Shown here: positions 19,776-32,575 of the stretch, piece by piece
Layout: every line of letters begins with the position of its first letter
Numbering within the stretch: the first letter of the stretch is position 1
Source: Yamagishiella unicocca
Lineage: Eukaryota > Chlorophyta > Chlorophyceae > Chlamydomonadales > Volvocaceae
Assembly: GCA_003116995.1 (NCBI GenBank)
Contig: BDSL01000009.1
Span: forward strand, 1,116,001 to 1,180,000
Direction of reading: 5' to 3'
Length of the DNA: 64,000 nucleotides
Made by a program: the position numbers and the translations under genes
The notes under the pieces: generated by a model
Told to the model about the DNA's origin: nothing
The model's input: only the letters and a program-made list of their open reading frames with translations
Databases searched by the model: none

Positions 19776-22700
19776 CTACTCGTCAGGCGGCACCCTGTGC
19801 ACCTGCCGGTAGCAACCTGCCACGTCCAGAAGGGTGTGTGCGGCCTCCCGCACCGCCTCGCTGTTGCAGCCATGGCGCGCGTACCTGCGCAGGTAACACA
19901 CATATGCACACGCGGTTCCACGTCTTAGCGTCTTTGCGGTAAATTGATACACATGTACAGCCTCTTAATACTCCGTGGAGAGTTCGAAGCTTAGTGGTGA
20001 AATAAAAAGAGGCATGGACTCACGCCGACACGCAGGGGGCCGGGTGAGGGAGTAGGACGTGCGTGGATGCCGGCCTAGCTGTCATGGTTGGTGTCGGTGC
20101 GCGTGCCAGGCCGTAGCTAGCAAGCGACGGCCGGGCCCTGGCAAACCCGGGCACGCACGGCACCCGGGTACTCCAGCTGCCAGCTTTAGCGCAGCTCCTA
20201 GGTGGAGGCAGCGTGCGCAGCTGCGGGCCGCGGTAACAGCTCTGGCGGCGTGATAAGCAGCAACAGAAGAAAACCGCAAGGTGCTGCAGTTGCAAGGCGC
20301 GATCATGGCCCTGCCCGCGCCGAAACTACACCTCTTATGGCGCCCAGTGCAGTTCACACCCCACCCGCCCGCGATGCACGCATGCCAGGTGGTGGCTGCA
20401 TGGAAACCAGCAATCACGACATAGGGATAAACATAACGTCACCAAACGCACCCCGCTCACACATCTAAGCGACGAAAGGCCCATTGCATTCACGTACCAG
20501 TGGAGGTAGGCTTTCGCGTCGGTCACAGCCAGCGCCCGCTGCACCGTCCCCTCCAGCAGGCCGATCACACTCGACCGGTTGCACACCGCCGTCAGGCTGG
20601 AGGTCGAGGGGGCCGCCGCCGCTGCTGCCGCTGATAGGGCGGCGCGCGGAGAGGGAGACGGGTCAGGGCGGCGTGGCAAGGCAGAGGGTCCCCAGTGCCG
20701 AGGATTGCGTTGTTCGCAAACAATCACAGGCCGCCACAAAACAGGCAACATAATATCGGCAGCAGCAACAGGACGAAACGTAACTATCGTGATAGACAAC
20801 TTAGAATGGGTTCGCTCCTTTACGTTGGGATTCCAATGGCACCTTGGTGTTGGCTTAGCTCTGTCCCATCCAGGATTACATAGCCCTGTTGTAGCCTAGG
20901 AAGTCAAACGACGTCTTCTCGCGCCCCTTGAAAGCTCCATCTGGTGGAATGCTCTAAAAGTACGGAAGAACAAGGCCGCAGCCAAGAGCCGAGCCTGCGA
21001 CTCACTCTCCAGGCACATCGCTTCAACTTGCGTGCAAAGCACTTAGCGCTGACGCTCGGACCGACCTAAAGTTGCGCAACGATGGTACCGGGATGCATGT
21101 GGCCATGTGCAGGGGAGCCATCAGCGCAACCTCCCCCTGTGTATTGGTGCTTGCTGTTTCCTCTGGGCTCTCGGTTGTGAGGCTCTGGGTGGTTTGCCTT
21201 TCGGAACCGTCGGTTTTCTTTGCGTTTCAGTGTCAGGCGATGCGCCCGATGGCTCTACCTTTTAAGGTCTGGAGCCCACTGTAACAATTACTACTAATAG
21301 CACCGACCATCGCGCTACCGACTATAGCGCTTGCCGCAGTTCCAACCACAGGACTTCCGTGGGGCACGGTCCAGGCAGTTGACCGAGTCCTAAAGGCGAC
21401 CCTGGTTTGCCCCATACTCCAGGGCGGGGCTTTCCCCCGGGCCCCCTGAACCGTTTCTGGTTACCCTCCACCGCCGCTTGTCCTGCCAACCTACACATCG
21501 ACGTTGTCCACTAGGCGTAACGCCCTCCTACCTACCGGAAGCCTTAGCCGCGGGTGACGCGGCGCCCGGCGCCGTCACCGCCGGCGCCTTCCGCAGTAAG
21601 GCTGCACGGCCGCAGCGCAGCACCAGGCTGGCCTCTGGAATCAGCGTCGGCGCGGCGCCGTATGGCCCTAGCGACTTCATGTACGCCGACAGGAGCGCTG
21701 CGTGTGCGCCGCCGCCGCTGCTGGCCGGCACCGCCGCCGAGGGGTAGCTCCGAGCCAGCAGCATCGCGCCTGTGTGGACGCACCCCGTCCGCATTGAAGG
21801 ATGGAAACATAATTCCCGAGCGAGGCGTTGTAACCTCTGTGGGAAACTCGGTATACGGGCGCTGCTGGCAGAGCACGACGTAAACTACGAAAACCTGCGC
21901 CCGGATCGCCAGGCACACACATGCCTACGTCTGTAAAACCTGCGCCCGCATCGCCAGGCACACACACGCGTACGTCTGCTAGTTCCCCATCCCCGCAGCA
22001 CAGCGCCCCTGTGCCGCTCATTTACACAACAGTACGCCTGCGGGCCTGTCGCTGGCGGCCCACGCAAACTGCACGCACCCATCCCGCTGGCGGCGGTCCT
22101 CACCGGCAGTGGTGATGGGTGCGTTGCCTCTCAGCGCGTCGGCTCGCGGCATGAGCGAGCCCAGCGAGCGCAGCGAGTCCGCCCAGAGAGCACTGACTGC
22201 CACGTTGGGATGCGAGTGCACCGTCCACGTCTCGACGAGCTTGGTGCAGGGGTCCGCGGCCACTGTGGCCACCTGTGCGCCACAAGGGAGGGGCGGGGCC
22301 CGCCAACATGCCCAAGGAAGGCGCAGCCACGTGCATTGAAAAATTGGTAACGCAGCCGCGTGTATGCCTGGGCGCTATGCTATGGGCCCGCCGAGCGGAC
22401 TGGAGCATTGGAAGGTGTGAGCAAGTAGCCGGTCCCGGCCTGCTGCTGCCTTGCTCTGACACAGCGCCGCAGCTCCTCAGCCTCCGCTGCCCCGCTCGAC
22501 CCTCAGCCCGTGCCCACCGTGTCCCGGATCCTCCCCACGCCGCCCAGGGCGTCCGAGTCGTCCAGCGGCCAGAGGCAGCCCGTCAGGTTGTGGGCCACTA
22601 GCCGGTTGATGTCGGCCAGGCCGCCACCGCCGCCACCACCTCCGGCTGAGCCCCCGGGCAGCAGTGCAGCGACCGAAGGCCGGTGGCATGTGTCCATAAG

Positions 22701-24295
22701 GTCCTGTCGGGAGCGCGGTAGGAGCCAGCAGGTCAGCAGGTACGTTTGGCCAGGGGGTGTCCGAATGAGGCAGGTTTCTGCATCCTTTCGGCTCATGGAA
22801 AGGGGCAACCGATGGCCTCTCCCTCGCCCTTGTCGTCCTCAACACGACGTCCGATACCTCGATCCCGTAGCTGCCAAAGCCATGTTGCCCCCCCCACCCC
22901 GACTCACCTGATTGCTGAAGAGCAGCACTACGTCCGCATAGGCCTGTAGGAAGGACAGCGCCATCACAGAATTAAGGCTCTGCATCGGCGTGTCGCCGGC
23001 GGCGCGTGGGGCGATGGATGCTGCGGCGATGTGCGCCAGCGGGTACTGGCAGCGCAGGTGCTCAAGGATGCGGCTGCCCATGCCGGACCCGGAGCCGCCG
23101 GCCAGGGAGTGGATGAGCAGGAAGTTTGGACAGCCGTCAGCTTCCTCGGCCTCGCGCCGGATTCCGTCGTACACTTGCTCCAGGATCCGGAACTCCTGCT
23201 GGGAGGGGTCCTCGGTGGCGGTGGACGTCACCCACGCTGGGCCCAGTGCCGAAGGGGCACCGCCGGGGGTGCCGGCGCGCCAGCCGGGGGTCTGTGGGGA
23301 CGGCTGGGGCGCTTTGCCAGCTCTGGGGCCGGCGGCGGCGGCTGCCGTGGCGATGGTGCTGAGCTGGTTGTATCCGAACGCCCAGTTGTTACCGCGGCCG
23401 GACTGGGCGCATGCAGGCAGCAGGTGGTGAAGGCAGCGGGGCGGCAGGTATTGAGATGCAGCGGGAAGGGGAGAGCACGATCGAGTCAGCGACGCATTAT
23501 AGCTTGAGTAGCCATGGAAGGAAGATGCCAGTAGCGGGGTGCCTCTCCCTCCCCAGCCGTCCTCTTCCCCTTCTCTCCATGCGCCGACCCACGTGTTTCC
23601 TCTCAACCTCCCCCCAGTCCGCACCTGTCCCAGGTAACACTGCTGCCTGCTGAACAGGCCCTCCCGGTCCGCGGAGAGCACCCCATTGACAACCTTGGGC
23701 TCCGTGTCCACAAGCAGGCAGCGGGCGCGGCGGCGGCCGTCAGTCCCCCAGCGGAACAGCTCGCAGTCCATGGCCCGGTCGGCGTCAGTGGTCGCCTGCG
23801 TCGCCAGCCGCTCGAACAGTGCCTGCCCCACCTGGTTGCCACATTGGCCGACCTGGGGCAGGCGGTCCAGGGGCAGGGGTGAGTGCGGAGGATAGAGGAA
23901 GGGGGGGATAAGGGCGCACGTCTGCTGTGCGGTACGAATGACGAAGAGATTTGGGTTATGTCGTGGGTTATGTCGCGGGTTATGTCGTGGGTTATGTCGT
24001 GGGTTATGTCGTGGCAGCGGCCGTGTGGTGGCATGCCGGGAGGATGAGGGCGCGTTGCCATTGAGAGGCGCAAGGTATGGTATGGCCAAGGGTGGAGTTG
24101 GTGCTAGGGGATTGCCATCGCCCGATGCGCAGCGTGCTTGGGAAGTGCAGTAAGGGGTGTTTTACGGCTGCGGGTTCTGGATGGAGTGGCTGGGTCGGTA
24201 GTAGCAAATGAGCGCCAGTCAAGGAGGGATGAGAGGGCAGTTACCATACACAAGGAACAAATTGCCACGTGCAGTACTACATAGTCACCCGCCAT
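19776..24295 (-). CDS. UNI3: Delta-tubulin
   Basis: Delta-tubulin is a GTP-binding tubulin needed for triplet microtubules of basal bodies and centrioles (UNI3 in Chlamydomonas). The ATG at 24295 gives MAGDYVVLH and then, after a weak GTGGCA donor, VGQCGNQVGQALFERL (23855 leftward). Next come LLVDTEPKVVNGVLS, then GRGNNWAFGYNQLS, the tubulin GTPase signature as LAGGSGSGMGSRILEHL (about 23095), NSVMALSFLQAYADVVLLFSN and DINRLVAHNLTGCLWPL (about 22600). C-terminal exons give SSVIGLLEGTVQRALAVTDA-KAYLHWY (about 20500) and YARHGCNSEAVREAAHTLLD, ending TAG at 19778-19776. EPKV and NNWA(F/Y)GY separate it from alpha, beta and gamma tubulins. An Ala/Gly/Pro-rich insertion of about 50 residues (23190-23350) sits between NNWAFGY and the QVYDGIRRE helix. 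Exact borders of the middle exons (20650-22400) are unsure. Confidence 0.9.
21889..21980. repeat. Direct duplication, about 45 bp x 2, in a delta-tubulin intron
   Basis: The sequence AAAACCTGCGCCCGGATCGC followed by CAGGCACACACATGCCTACG and TCTG is repeated directly with three to four changes. Confidence 0.8.
23953..24012. repeat. 12-bp minisatellite, 5 copies, in delta-tubulin intron 1
   Basis: The unit GGGTTATGTCGT is repeated exactly five times, one copy carrying a T-to-C change. Its period matches the two arrays in the KDM5-like intron, but its sequence is different. Confidence 0.9.
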
Positions 24296-24750
24296 CCACC
24301 TGAAGGGTTATTGTTGGCATTAATATCTAAATGGACTCTGCGAGCGGGCGGTTTCCCAAAGCACGCAAGCATGCTGGCCGGACCGCCGAACACAAAAGCG
24401 GTGACATCAAAAACGTATTCACAGTTTAGTTATCTACATTGCAGCAGACATGGAGCGCGCATGTGTAGAGATCTGGCAATTGCACCTGAACGACATATGA
24501 GTTATGTATGGCCGTATGTATTGGCAGATATACTGTTGTACTAATCAACATTGCTTCATATTGTAATAGAGCCCTCGTGAAGGGAACGTATGTTGTCATG
24601 ACCCTACTTGTGACTTCTCAGTGGACCTGTTCCGTGTAGTTTCGGAACATACGTCGCCATATCGGCCCTTTGAGCATTTTAAAGTTCCTATTGTTCATCC
24701 TCATAGCCACATAGCTTACAAGGCGGCTCCGGCCGCCGCATTAGCTCAGC
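24296..24750. promoter_or_regulatory. Divergent intergenic promoter region of delta-tubulin and SYF1
   Basis: Only 455 bases separate the two start codons, which face away from each other, so both promoters and 5' UTRs must lie here or overlap the genes. It is more AT-rich than the flanking exons (24400-24560). No certain TATA box or other site was identified. Confidence 0.5.
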
Positions 24751-27700
24751 ATGGCCGTCTCAGCGTCAGACGCGCAGATGCGGGCTATGGAGGACCTCCT
24801 GCCGAAGCAAGAGGACCTGCTCTATGAGGAAGAGTTGGCAAGGAACCCGTACAACTTGAAAATGTGGATTAGATATATTCAGGCCCGCACAGAGGCTAGC
24901 CCGAAACGGAGGCATTTGCTGTATGAGAGGGCACTGCGAGCGCTACCGGGAAGTTATAAGGTATGCGAGTGGTGCAGTGCGACGGCGTCAGGTGATCTGT
25001 CCCCAACTGGATTTGTTGTTTTCGCAAAGCACCACGTAAGATCGTGGTTGCGTTGTGGATTTCTATGGACCAGAAGCATGTGAGGCAGCCTTGCCCCCGG
25101 TAGCAAAACACGTGCTTCCCGACCCCTTGTGCTCTAACATACCCCCTTTCAGCACGGTGCTAGAACTCCTTCCCTGCACATAACCTAACGACAGCACCGC
25201 TTAGTATGTGCCTTACTTCTCCCCTGGTTCGCGAGCCCTGACCTCCAGCCGAGCGTGCTTCCCCCCACCCGCACTCGCGCACCGTACGCCAGCGGCCTTG
25301 CACCTGCTGAAATCTTCCCTTTGTAATCCATGTCTGACATCTAACACTTGCTCCAAAGTTCGCCCGCAAGATTGCATTCGGCCAGTGGCGCATCGTCCTC
25401 TACTGCCCCCAAACACGGAACCCACGTCCTGCCCCCCGCAGCTGTGGCACTCCTACCTCTCGGAGCGTCGTCTGGCGGTCCGCGGCTTGCGGCCCGACCA
25501 TGCGGCCTTTGAAGCCCTCAATAACACGTTTGAGCGGTCTCTGGTGTCCATGCACAAAATGCCGCGCATCTGGGTCGAGTACCTGCAGCTGCTGATGGAG
25601 CAGCGGCTGGTGACTCGCACGCGGCGGACGTTTGACCGGGCCCTGGCGTCGCTCCCCATCACGCAGCACGACCGCATCTGGCAGCTGTACCTGGTGGGTC
25701 GCAGAGGCGGGGCGGGGCGGGCGGGATGTGTGCTCTCGGTGATGGGCTAGCGAGTCAACATACTAGTGCGAGTGCGGGCTGGGCCCATCTAGAGAGCCCT
25801 GTCAGGTGCTCGAAACCCGTGTAGCTGCTGCAAGCCTCGTACTGACGGCATGAACCGTCCTGTCCCGCTCTCTGTCCACACGACTGACCGGGATATCCAG
25901 GTGTGTTTGTTCAGGCTGCGCCCGCCCGCCCCTCTGCAGCCTTGCACCGCAACACCGCAATCCATGCTAAATGCGTTCCTTTACACGAATACTGTAGCTT
26001 TAACTTCAAGCCCCCCACCTCGCCCTGCACCAGAAATTTATCCACCTGCCCGGGATACCCGTAGAAACCGCCGTACGGTTGTACCGGAGGTATCTGAAGC
26101 TGGAGCCGACGCACGCAGAGGAGTACGTGGCGTACTTGAAAGCGAAGGTGAGCCCCCGGGTGACAGACTGGGTCGGTAGGGATACGGGCAAGACATCTGG
26201 GCTGGAGGTTTGCCCCACACCGACACGGTGTTGAGACCAGGTAATTTCGAAGCCCGCTCCGGTTACATGCGCGGGGGTTGAAACGGCATGTATGCAGCGG
26301 CAGAGCGGTTTGGGTGCAGAGCATAGGTAAACGCCTTGGCTAGCTGCGTGGCCAAAGGGATCAGCGTAAGTCAACAGCTGCACTTAATAAGTTTTCACCG
26401 GACATATTTAGGGGAGAAGCCTAAGGGCACAAAGGAGCGGCACAGCGCGCTGGCCCTGCTTGTCGCTTCGGGCAGCCACTGCATGAGGTAGTCAGGGTTG
26501 AGTTGGAGTTGGGACCGATGTCCGGGAGCTGGCCGTGCGTGCGTTGGCCATGGTAAGGTGCAGGCACCGGGCACATGCCTAACTGTATCGGCCGGATCGG
26601 CACACGATAGAGGTTAGGAACACGTCGTTTTGGTACGCGACACGATTGACGATTCGTGAACGTAAATGAGGATAGCACGGTTTTGCATGCGTCGCGTTCC
26701 ATGCGACGACGGCCTGGTCGCTGTTACAGCGACAGCGCGCAGCGAAAGCGAGCAGTGGAAGCGCGGACAAGCGAGTCGCTCCGTTGTACTATGCCTGTGC
26801 AAAGTAGGACGGGTAATGCGGGCGTCTGCACGCCGCGCAATGTGCTGAGACCCCTCACATGCCACCTCACCAACGATGTCGTACCAGGGGCGGTGGGGCG
26901 AGGCTGCTCGGAAGCTGTCGGAGCTGCTGAACGATGACACATTCCGCTCGCTGGAGGGCAAGAGCAAGCACACGCTGTGGCTGGAGCTGTGCGACATCAT
27001 CACGAAGCACCCCAAGGACGTGGCGGGCATGCGGGTGGACGCCATCATCCGCGGAGGCATCCGCCGCTTCACAGATGAGGTGAGGGCGTCGGATGCGGAC
27101 GGCGCGGGACGTGCGGGCACGACTTGGGACGCGCGACAGACGGGCCAGGCAATGGGGTCCAGAAGCAGCGGGTGGCGGTGCTTCCCAGCTGGTCCCCTTG
27201 GGTAGGGAGGGATATGACGCAGGGTTGACATGTTGTATTGCCGTCTCACCCGATGCCGAGGTGTATGTGGTCTGCACCCGCCGTTCCACCTGCTGAAGGT
27301 GGGCCGGCTGTGGACCTCTCTAGCCGACTACTACATCCGGCGCAGCATGTTCGAGAAGGCGCGAGACGTGTACGAGGAGGGCCTTTGCTCCGTCATTACC
27401 GTCCACGACTTTTCGCTCATCTACGACGCGTACACACAGGCAAGCGGCCAGGCGACGTGGGGTCGGGCCGAGCTTCAGGGGCGGGTGCGGGCTTTACGTC
27501 GTTGGGTTGTCGGAAAGCCAATATACCCCCTCGCGTATATAGCTACAGAGATGAGTACCCTGCGGATTACGGTGTGCGTGCCTGAATTCTCTGTACAATA
27601 GAGGGTTCGCGTCTGTGAGAGTATAGCCAGGAGTCCTCCTCGTGATGCATTGTCCCGCCGGGTGGCTTCTTGGTCCGGCCCGCAGTTTGAGGAGTCCCTC

Positions 27701-30700
27701 CTGTCGGCTAGCATGGAGCAGCTGGCCGGAGATGACGAGGAAGGAGGAGGTGGCGCGGACGAGGGCGACGACGGCACGGACTTCCTCCTGAAGGACGATG
27801 GAAACGACTTGGACTTGCGGTGAGGGAGGGAGGCAGTGGGGTGGGTGTGGGCTGATGAGGCGTTGTCGTCTGGGAGTTGAGGTAGGCTGTTTGATGAACG
27901 GATGCGGAGGCCCAGAAAGAGGTGGTGTTAGGTCATGGGCACGCGTCGGCGCGGCGGGCACTGATCAGCTCCTGCCGAACTGCCGAAACTGCATGAGGCG
28001 GGCGCAAGGTAGCCCGGACGGGGATGTGGCGGCAAGGAATACCCAGTTAAAAGTGGTGTCGGAACTTTTATCTTGCGGCATCTTTGTTATGGGGACGCTC
28101 CCCCTGAGCCGCCTAACTGGTTCTGCTATACCGGTAACGCGGGGGCGGTATGGAGGCAATCCCCAGGTCAGCGCGCACGGAAAATCCCATGGTCTAGCTG
28201 GATTGCTTCTCACCTCGCCGGCTTGGCTTACCCAACCCATCTGTAGCGGCATCCGAATGGCACCCTGATCATCACAACGTCCGCGGTAGGCTTGTGGTCT
28301 TGCGTGACAGGGGCGCACCGCAGAGCGAATAAAATCAACGGTTCGACACCGCCATGGCATACTGGTATTTGCGCTTCTCTTTCTGATGGAAAGGCGACAG
28401 CAATGATCCTCCAACGAAAAGCGATATCAGGCGTTTCGTCCGACAACGACCTTTTGGACGCCAGTCCGTTGAGCCACAGCTCAGGTTCTACCTCCATCCA
28501 ATTTAGGGCCCATCCGCGAGGCCAATTGCATGGCAGGGTAGGCGTCACTTGCTCAAGCATGAGCCAATCGTAAGCGGCCTCTTGGGCCCCCCGGCCTCTT
28601 TCCCCTCAACCGTCTGCAGCCTGGCCCGCCTTGAGCACCTAATGAACCGGCGGCCGGAGCTGCTGTCCTCCGTCATCCTGCGACAGAACCCGCACAACGT
28701 GGCGGAGTGGCACAAGCGCGTCAAGTTGTTTGAGGGCAAGCCCACCAAGCAGATTCTCACATACACGGAGGCGGTGGGTGGCGTAAGGGATGCGGGGCGT
28801 GCCTCGCATACTTGGGCATGGCTGCCGCGATCGTCATCGCCCTTCGATCTATTCTGTCAGTCACGTACTGTTCGAGGGCAAGCAGAACCTCTCCCCCTCC
28901 CCTTTTCTCCTGGTGCTTTCGTTCTTCTCAGTACTGTTGGGCCTGCCGGCCCCTCGATTCCACCGCCGCCAGGTTCGCACTGTGGACCCGGACAAGGCCA
29001 CCGGCAAGCCGCACTCCCTGTGGTGCGCCTTTGCCAAGTTCTACGAGCGACACGGGGACGTGCCCAACGCCAGGATCATCTTCCAAAAGGCAACCGAGGT
29101 ACGTGTGGCGCGGAGGCGGACGTTGTGCCTGACCATGCCCACCGGGGCACGCAGCTTGGTTCCTCCTTTTCCTTTTTCGTAGCCTTCGAACAACGCACGC
29201 AGCATGACATCCTTGATGCCAAGCCCACATATGGCCATTGTTCTCACGTCCTGAGCGTCCCTCGCTGGACCTGCCTCCACCCGCTGGGCCTGTGCAGGCG
29301 CGCTACAAGTACGTGGACGACCTGGCGCAGGTGTGGTGCGAATGGATCGAGATGGAGCTCCGGCACAGCAATTTCAAACAAGCCCTGGCTTTGGTCACGC
29401 GGGTGCTGACGATGACGCCGCGCCCGGTGCGCATGACGCCGGAGGAGGAGCGCGCGCTGCCCGTGCAGGACCGCGTGTACAGGTGAGGGGAGAACGCGGC
29501 AAATGCCAGGTGACTCGGTCATGTCAATGCTGGCAGCCTGGCGCCGGTTTAAAGGCCCTCTAAGTTTACCGGCGGCATACAGAGAACTCTGGCGAGGAAC
29601 AGCACCGTTCCCACGCAGGCAGGTCATTCCCAGCCAGCATCGGGTGCGCTTCCTGCTCCCAGGTGTTCCGTGTATCTCGCTGTGCGAACGCCTGCCCCAT
29701 AGTGGCACCTGCCATGCCAACCGCCGCCGTCACCAGCCGGCGCATGGAGCGCCGTTCGCTGCAGCCATCGTCCCCATCCGACCCGAACCCAACCTCAACC
29801 GGCTCCTCCAAATCCTACCCGGGTCTTTCCTTGGCCAGGAACCTGAAGCTGCACCTGATGCACACGGACCTGGAGGAGAGCCTGGGCACGCGTGAGTCCA
29901 CCTGCGCCGCCTACGACCGCATCCTGGAGCTGCGCATCGCCACCCCGCAGGTCATCCTTAACTACGCCCTCTTCCTCACGGAGCAGAAGGCCTTTGAGGA
30001 CGCGTTTAAGGTGCGGGGCGGGCGCCTTTGGCGTCGCGTTTCGATCGCGCATCGGGCAACTTGCGGGGTAGATTCTGGGCGAGCATATCGCTGTCGAAGT
30101 TGCACAGCCCCCGTCGTCATCGGATACCCTCTCCATTACCGGCCAAGAGATATATACGGCTTCGATGTAAAGCCGTATATAAGCTTTGCCGTAGCGTGGC
30201 CTCCTTCCCGCATCCGTCGCAAATCCTCTCCTGCTGTTGCGGTCCCCCAATTGCCTGCCACCAGGTGTACGAGCGTGGCATCGCCCTCTTCAAGTACCCG
30301 CACGTCAAAGACATCTGGGCCGCCTACCTGGCCGCCTTCGTCGAGCGCTACGGCGGCAAGAAGCTGGAGCGCGCGAGAGACCTGTACGAGCAGGCCATCA
30401 AGGACGCGCCGCCTCAGGTGTGGCTCGCAGCCGGACTCGGGGCCTCTGCGTTGTGCTGCGACCCCTCGGCCGATGGAGGCCGTATGATTGCAGTCGTTGA
30501 CGTAGGGCTGGTACGGCAGGATGTTGTTACGACAGGGGCTGACCGTGGCGTCCATACCCGTAATGTGCCGCAGGAGTGTAAGTCGCTGTACCTGGACTAC
30601 GCGAAGCTGGAGGAGACTCACGGCCTAGCGCGCCACGCAATGGACATCTACGCACGGGCGCTGGTGGCGGTGCCCAAGGACCAGCGCAAGAGCGTCATCG

Positions 30701-32166
30701 ACATCTACGTCAGCAGGGCGTCGGACTTTTTCGGCATTGCCAAGGCAAGCCAGGGGGGTGTTGCATCTTGTCAGTAGAGTAGGGCAAACTGAAGGACTAT
30801 GGGAAGCGGCCTCGCGTCAGGGCTGTCTGGGTCGGGAAGCGAGGGCTGGGGGCTTGGCGGCGCTTGTAGACACACCAAGGGTGCGGTAAACCAAGACATC
30901 AAGTGTGCATACTCGTCCTGTCCATGGCGGCGATGGGCGTCCAGTGTGCGGCTTGAAACGCATCATAAAGCGGGTCTCATCCTACCATCGTACCGCAACC
31001 CCTCGGCCCTCCCTGACGCGGACGTCGCTGCCAGGTCCGCGAAATCTACGAGAGCGCCATCGAAGCGGAACCCCCCAACGAGCTGTCCGACGACGACGTG
31101 CGGGAGATCTCCATGCGCTACGCGGCGCTCGAGACCAAGCTGGGCGAGATCGACCGCGCGCGCGCCATCTACGTGCACGGCTCCGCGGTCAGCCACCCCG
31201 ATCGCGCCGCCGACTACTGGGCAGCGTGGCGGGCGTTCGAGGTTCGTCACGGCAATGAGGACACGTTCAAGGAGATGATGCGCATACTGAGGTAATTGGG
31301 GGCCTTGTGGAGAAGACGGGTGGTCGCGCGTCTCTCTGTGACGAGATGTTGTCTAGGGGTTCAGGCATGTGGCGATCACGGGGCTGAATGGACGGAAATG
31401 GTCCTCGGATACATTTGTGTACCGGTACTAGTATCTGCCGTGTCTCCGACTCACCCCGCTGACTGCTGCGTTGTTTATCCCCTCGTCCTGACTCACCTGC
31501 ACGGTGACCAGGTCCGTGAAGGTCAGCTTCAGCCACATGCAAATTAATTCCATCGTGGACGCCGCGCGCATCACGTCGCGAGCCGAGGCGGAGGCGGGCG
31601 TCGCTGGAGGGGCAGGGGCCGCCGGGGCGGGCAGCAAGCGCCCGCGGGAAGGCGCCGATGCCATGGCGGAACTTGAGGCGGAGGCGGTCGCGGCCATGGG
31701 CCTGGGCGCTGATGGCGGCACGGGGCGCACCAACCGGACGGCTCTGTCTGGCTTTGTGTCGGCGGGAATCATCCAGCAGGGCGGCGATAAAGACGGCGGA
31801 GGCGCGGGTGGAAAAGAGGAGCAACGCAAAGCGCCAGCAGCGGGTGAGCAAGTGCGGGCCTGCTGGAGGGTTGCATGAAGTACTGACTAGCATGTGTTCT
31901 ATCTGCATGTCACTTGTATTGACGCCCTTGCGGATTTCTTGCGTGCAGCAAACCCCGAGGAAATCGACATCGACATGGACGCGGAGGAGGGGGTCGGCGG
32001 CGGCGGTGGTGGCGAGGACATGGATGTGGCAGAGAGAGCAGTGCCGGCGGGCGTCTATGGATCGCTAGCAGGCCTGGCTGCGAAAGGGAAAGGCGCTGGA
32101 GGAGGGGTGGAAGCGAGCGAAGGGGAGGAAGGTGTAGCAGAACGACTGAAGAAGCGACGAACGTAA
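24751..32166 (+). CDS. SYF1: Pre-mRNA-splicing factor SYF1 / XAB2 (HAT repeats)
   Basis: SYF1/XAB2 is a superhelical HAT-repeat protein of the spliceosomal Prp19/NineTeen complex; the human protein also binds XPA in transcription-coupled repair. Fifteen exons were followed from 24751-24960 (EDLLYEEELARNPYNLKMW) to a stop at 32164. Colinear matches to XAB2 include MHKMPRIWVEYLQLLMEQ (25550), RTFDRALASLPITQHDRIW, VDAIIRGGIRRFTDE (27040), LWTSLADYYIRRSMFEKARD (27310), VILRQNPHNVAEWHKRVKLF, VDPDKATGKPHSLWCAFAKF, RVYR, RILELRIATPQVILNYALF (29930), RYGGKKLERARDLYEQAI (30350), KLGEIDRARAIYVHGSA, FEVRHGNEDTFKEMMRILR and PAGVYGSLAGL near the end. An Ala/Gly-rich insertion with KRPREG precedes the acidic C-terminus (EEIDIDMDAEEGV) and a basic LKKRRT end. 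Length and order are those of the family. Two introns (27440, 30745) begin with GC. Confidence 0.95.
27440..27685 (+). other. GC-AG intron in SYF1
   Basis: Donor CAG|GCAAGC and acceptor CCCGCAG. The junction reads IYDAYTQ-FEESLLS in phase 0 and aligns without a gap to XAB2 (DSYAQFEES). The next GT downstream is out of phase. Confidence 0.85.
30151..30181. repeat. Short perfect inverted repeat in a SYF1 intron
   Basis: TATATACGGCTT, a 7-base loop, then AAGCCGTATATA. It would form a 12-bp hairpin in the pre-mRNA, 84 bases before the acceptor at 30264. No known function. Confidence 0.8.
30745..31034 (+). other. Second GC-AG intron in SYF1
   Basis: Donor AAG|GCAAGC and acceptor CTGCCAG. The phase-0 junction GIAK-VREIYESAIE keeps exact spacing with the XAB2 helix (YGVTHTRGIYQKAIE). 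The nearest GT donor would shift the frame. Confidence 0.85.
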
Positions 32167-32575
32167 TACAGCCTGCGGCGGGTGGGAGTTGTTGGTGGCC
32201 TAGGAATGCGGACGGAAGGCGCACGCATGCGAGAAGCATGCAATAGCTGTTCAATTTCGTCATGAGTATCATGCAACTTGCTCCCAACGCTGTACGCTTC
32301 TGTGCACCAGCGCGATTGTGGGCATAACTGTTGACGTACCTTGCCGCACTGTGCGGCGTTGAGGTTCCAACTAGCGTCAGCATCTCAGCAAGATCACTGC
32401 ACATGTAAGACGTGCAAATAAATGAACATGTCTGCCTCACGAGCGGCGCCTGAGCCTCTAGCTGAACAGCTGCAACAGCAGCAACGGTCCAACTTCTAAA
32501 AGCCGAAGGCCCGATGGCATTAGAAATTGATTGTTTACGATAGTTGTCTGGAGTTGATAGGCGGCCACACTGCGA

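Noticed and set aside
28280..28360. A GGTTCGA-type box suggesting a tRNA T-arm
   Set aside because: No acceptor, D or anticodon arms could be folded around it; it lies inside a SYF1 intron.
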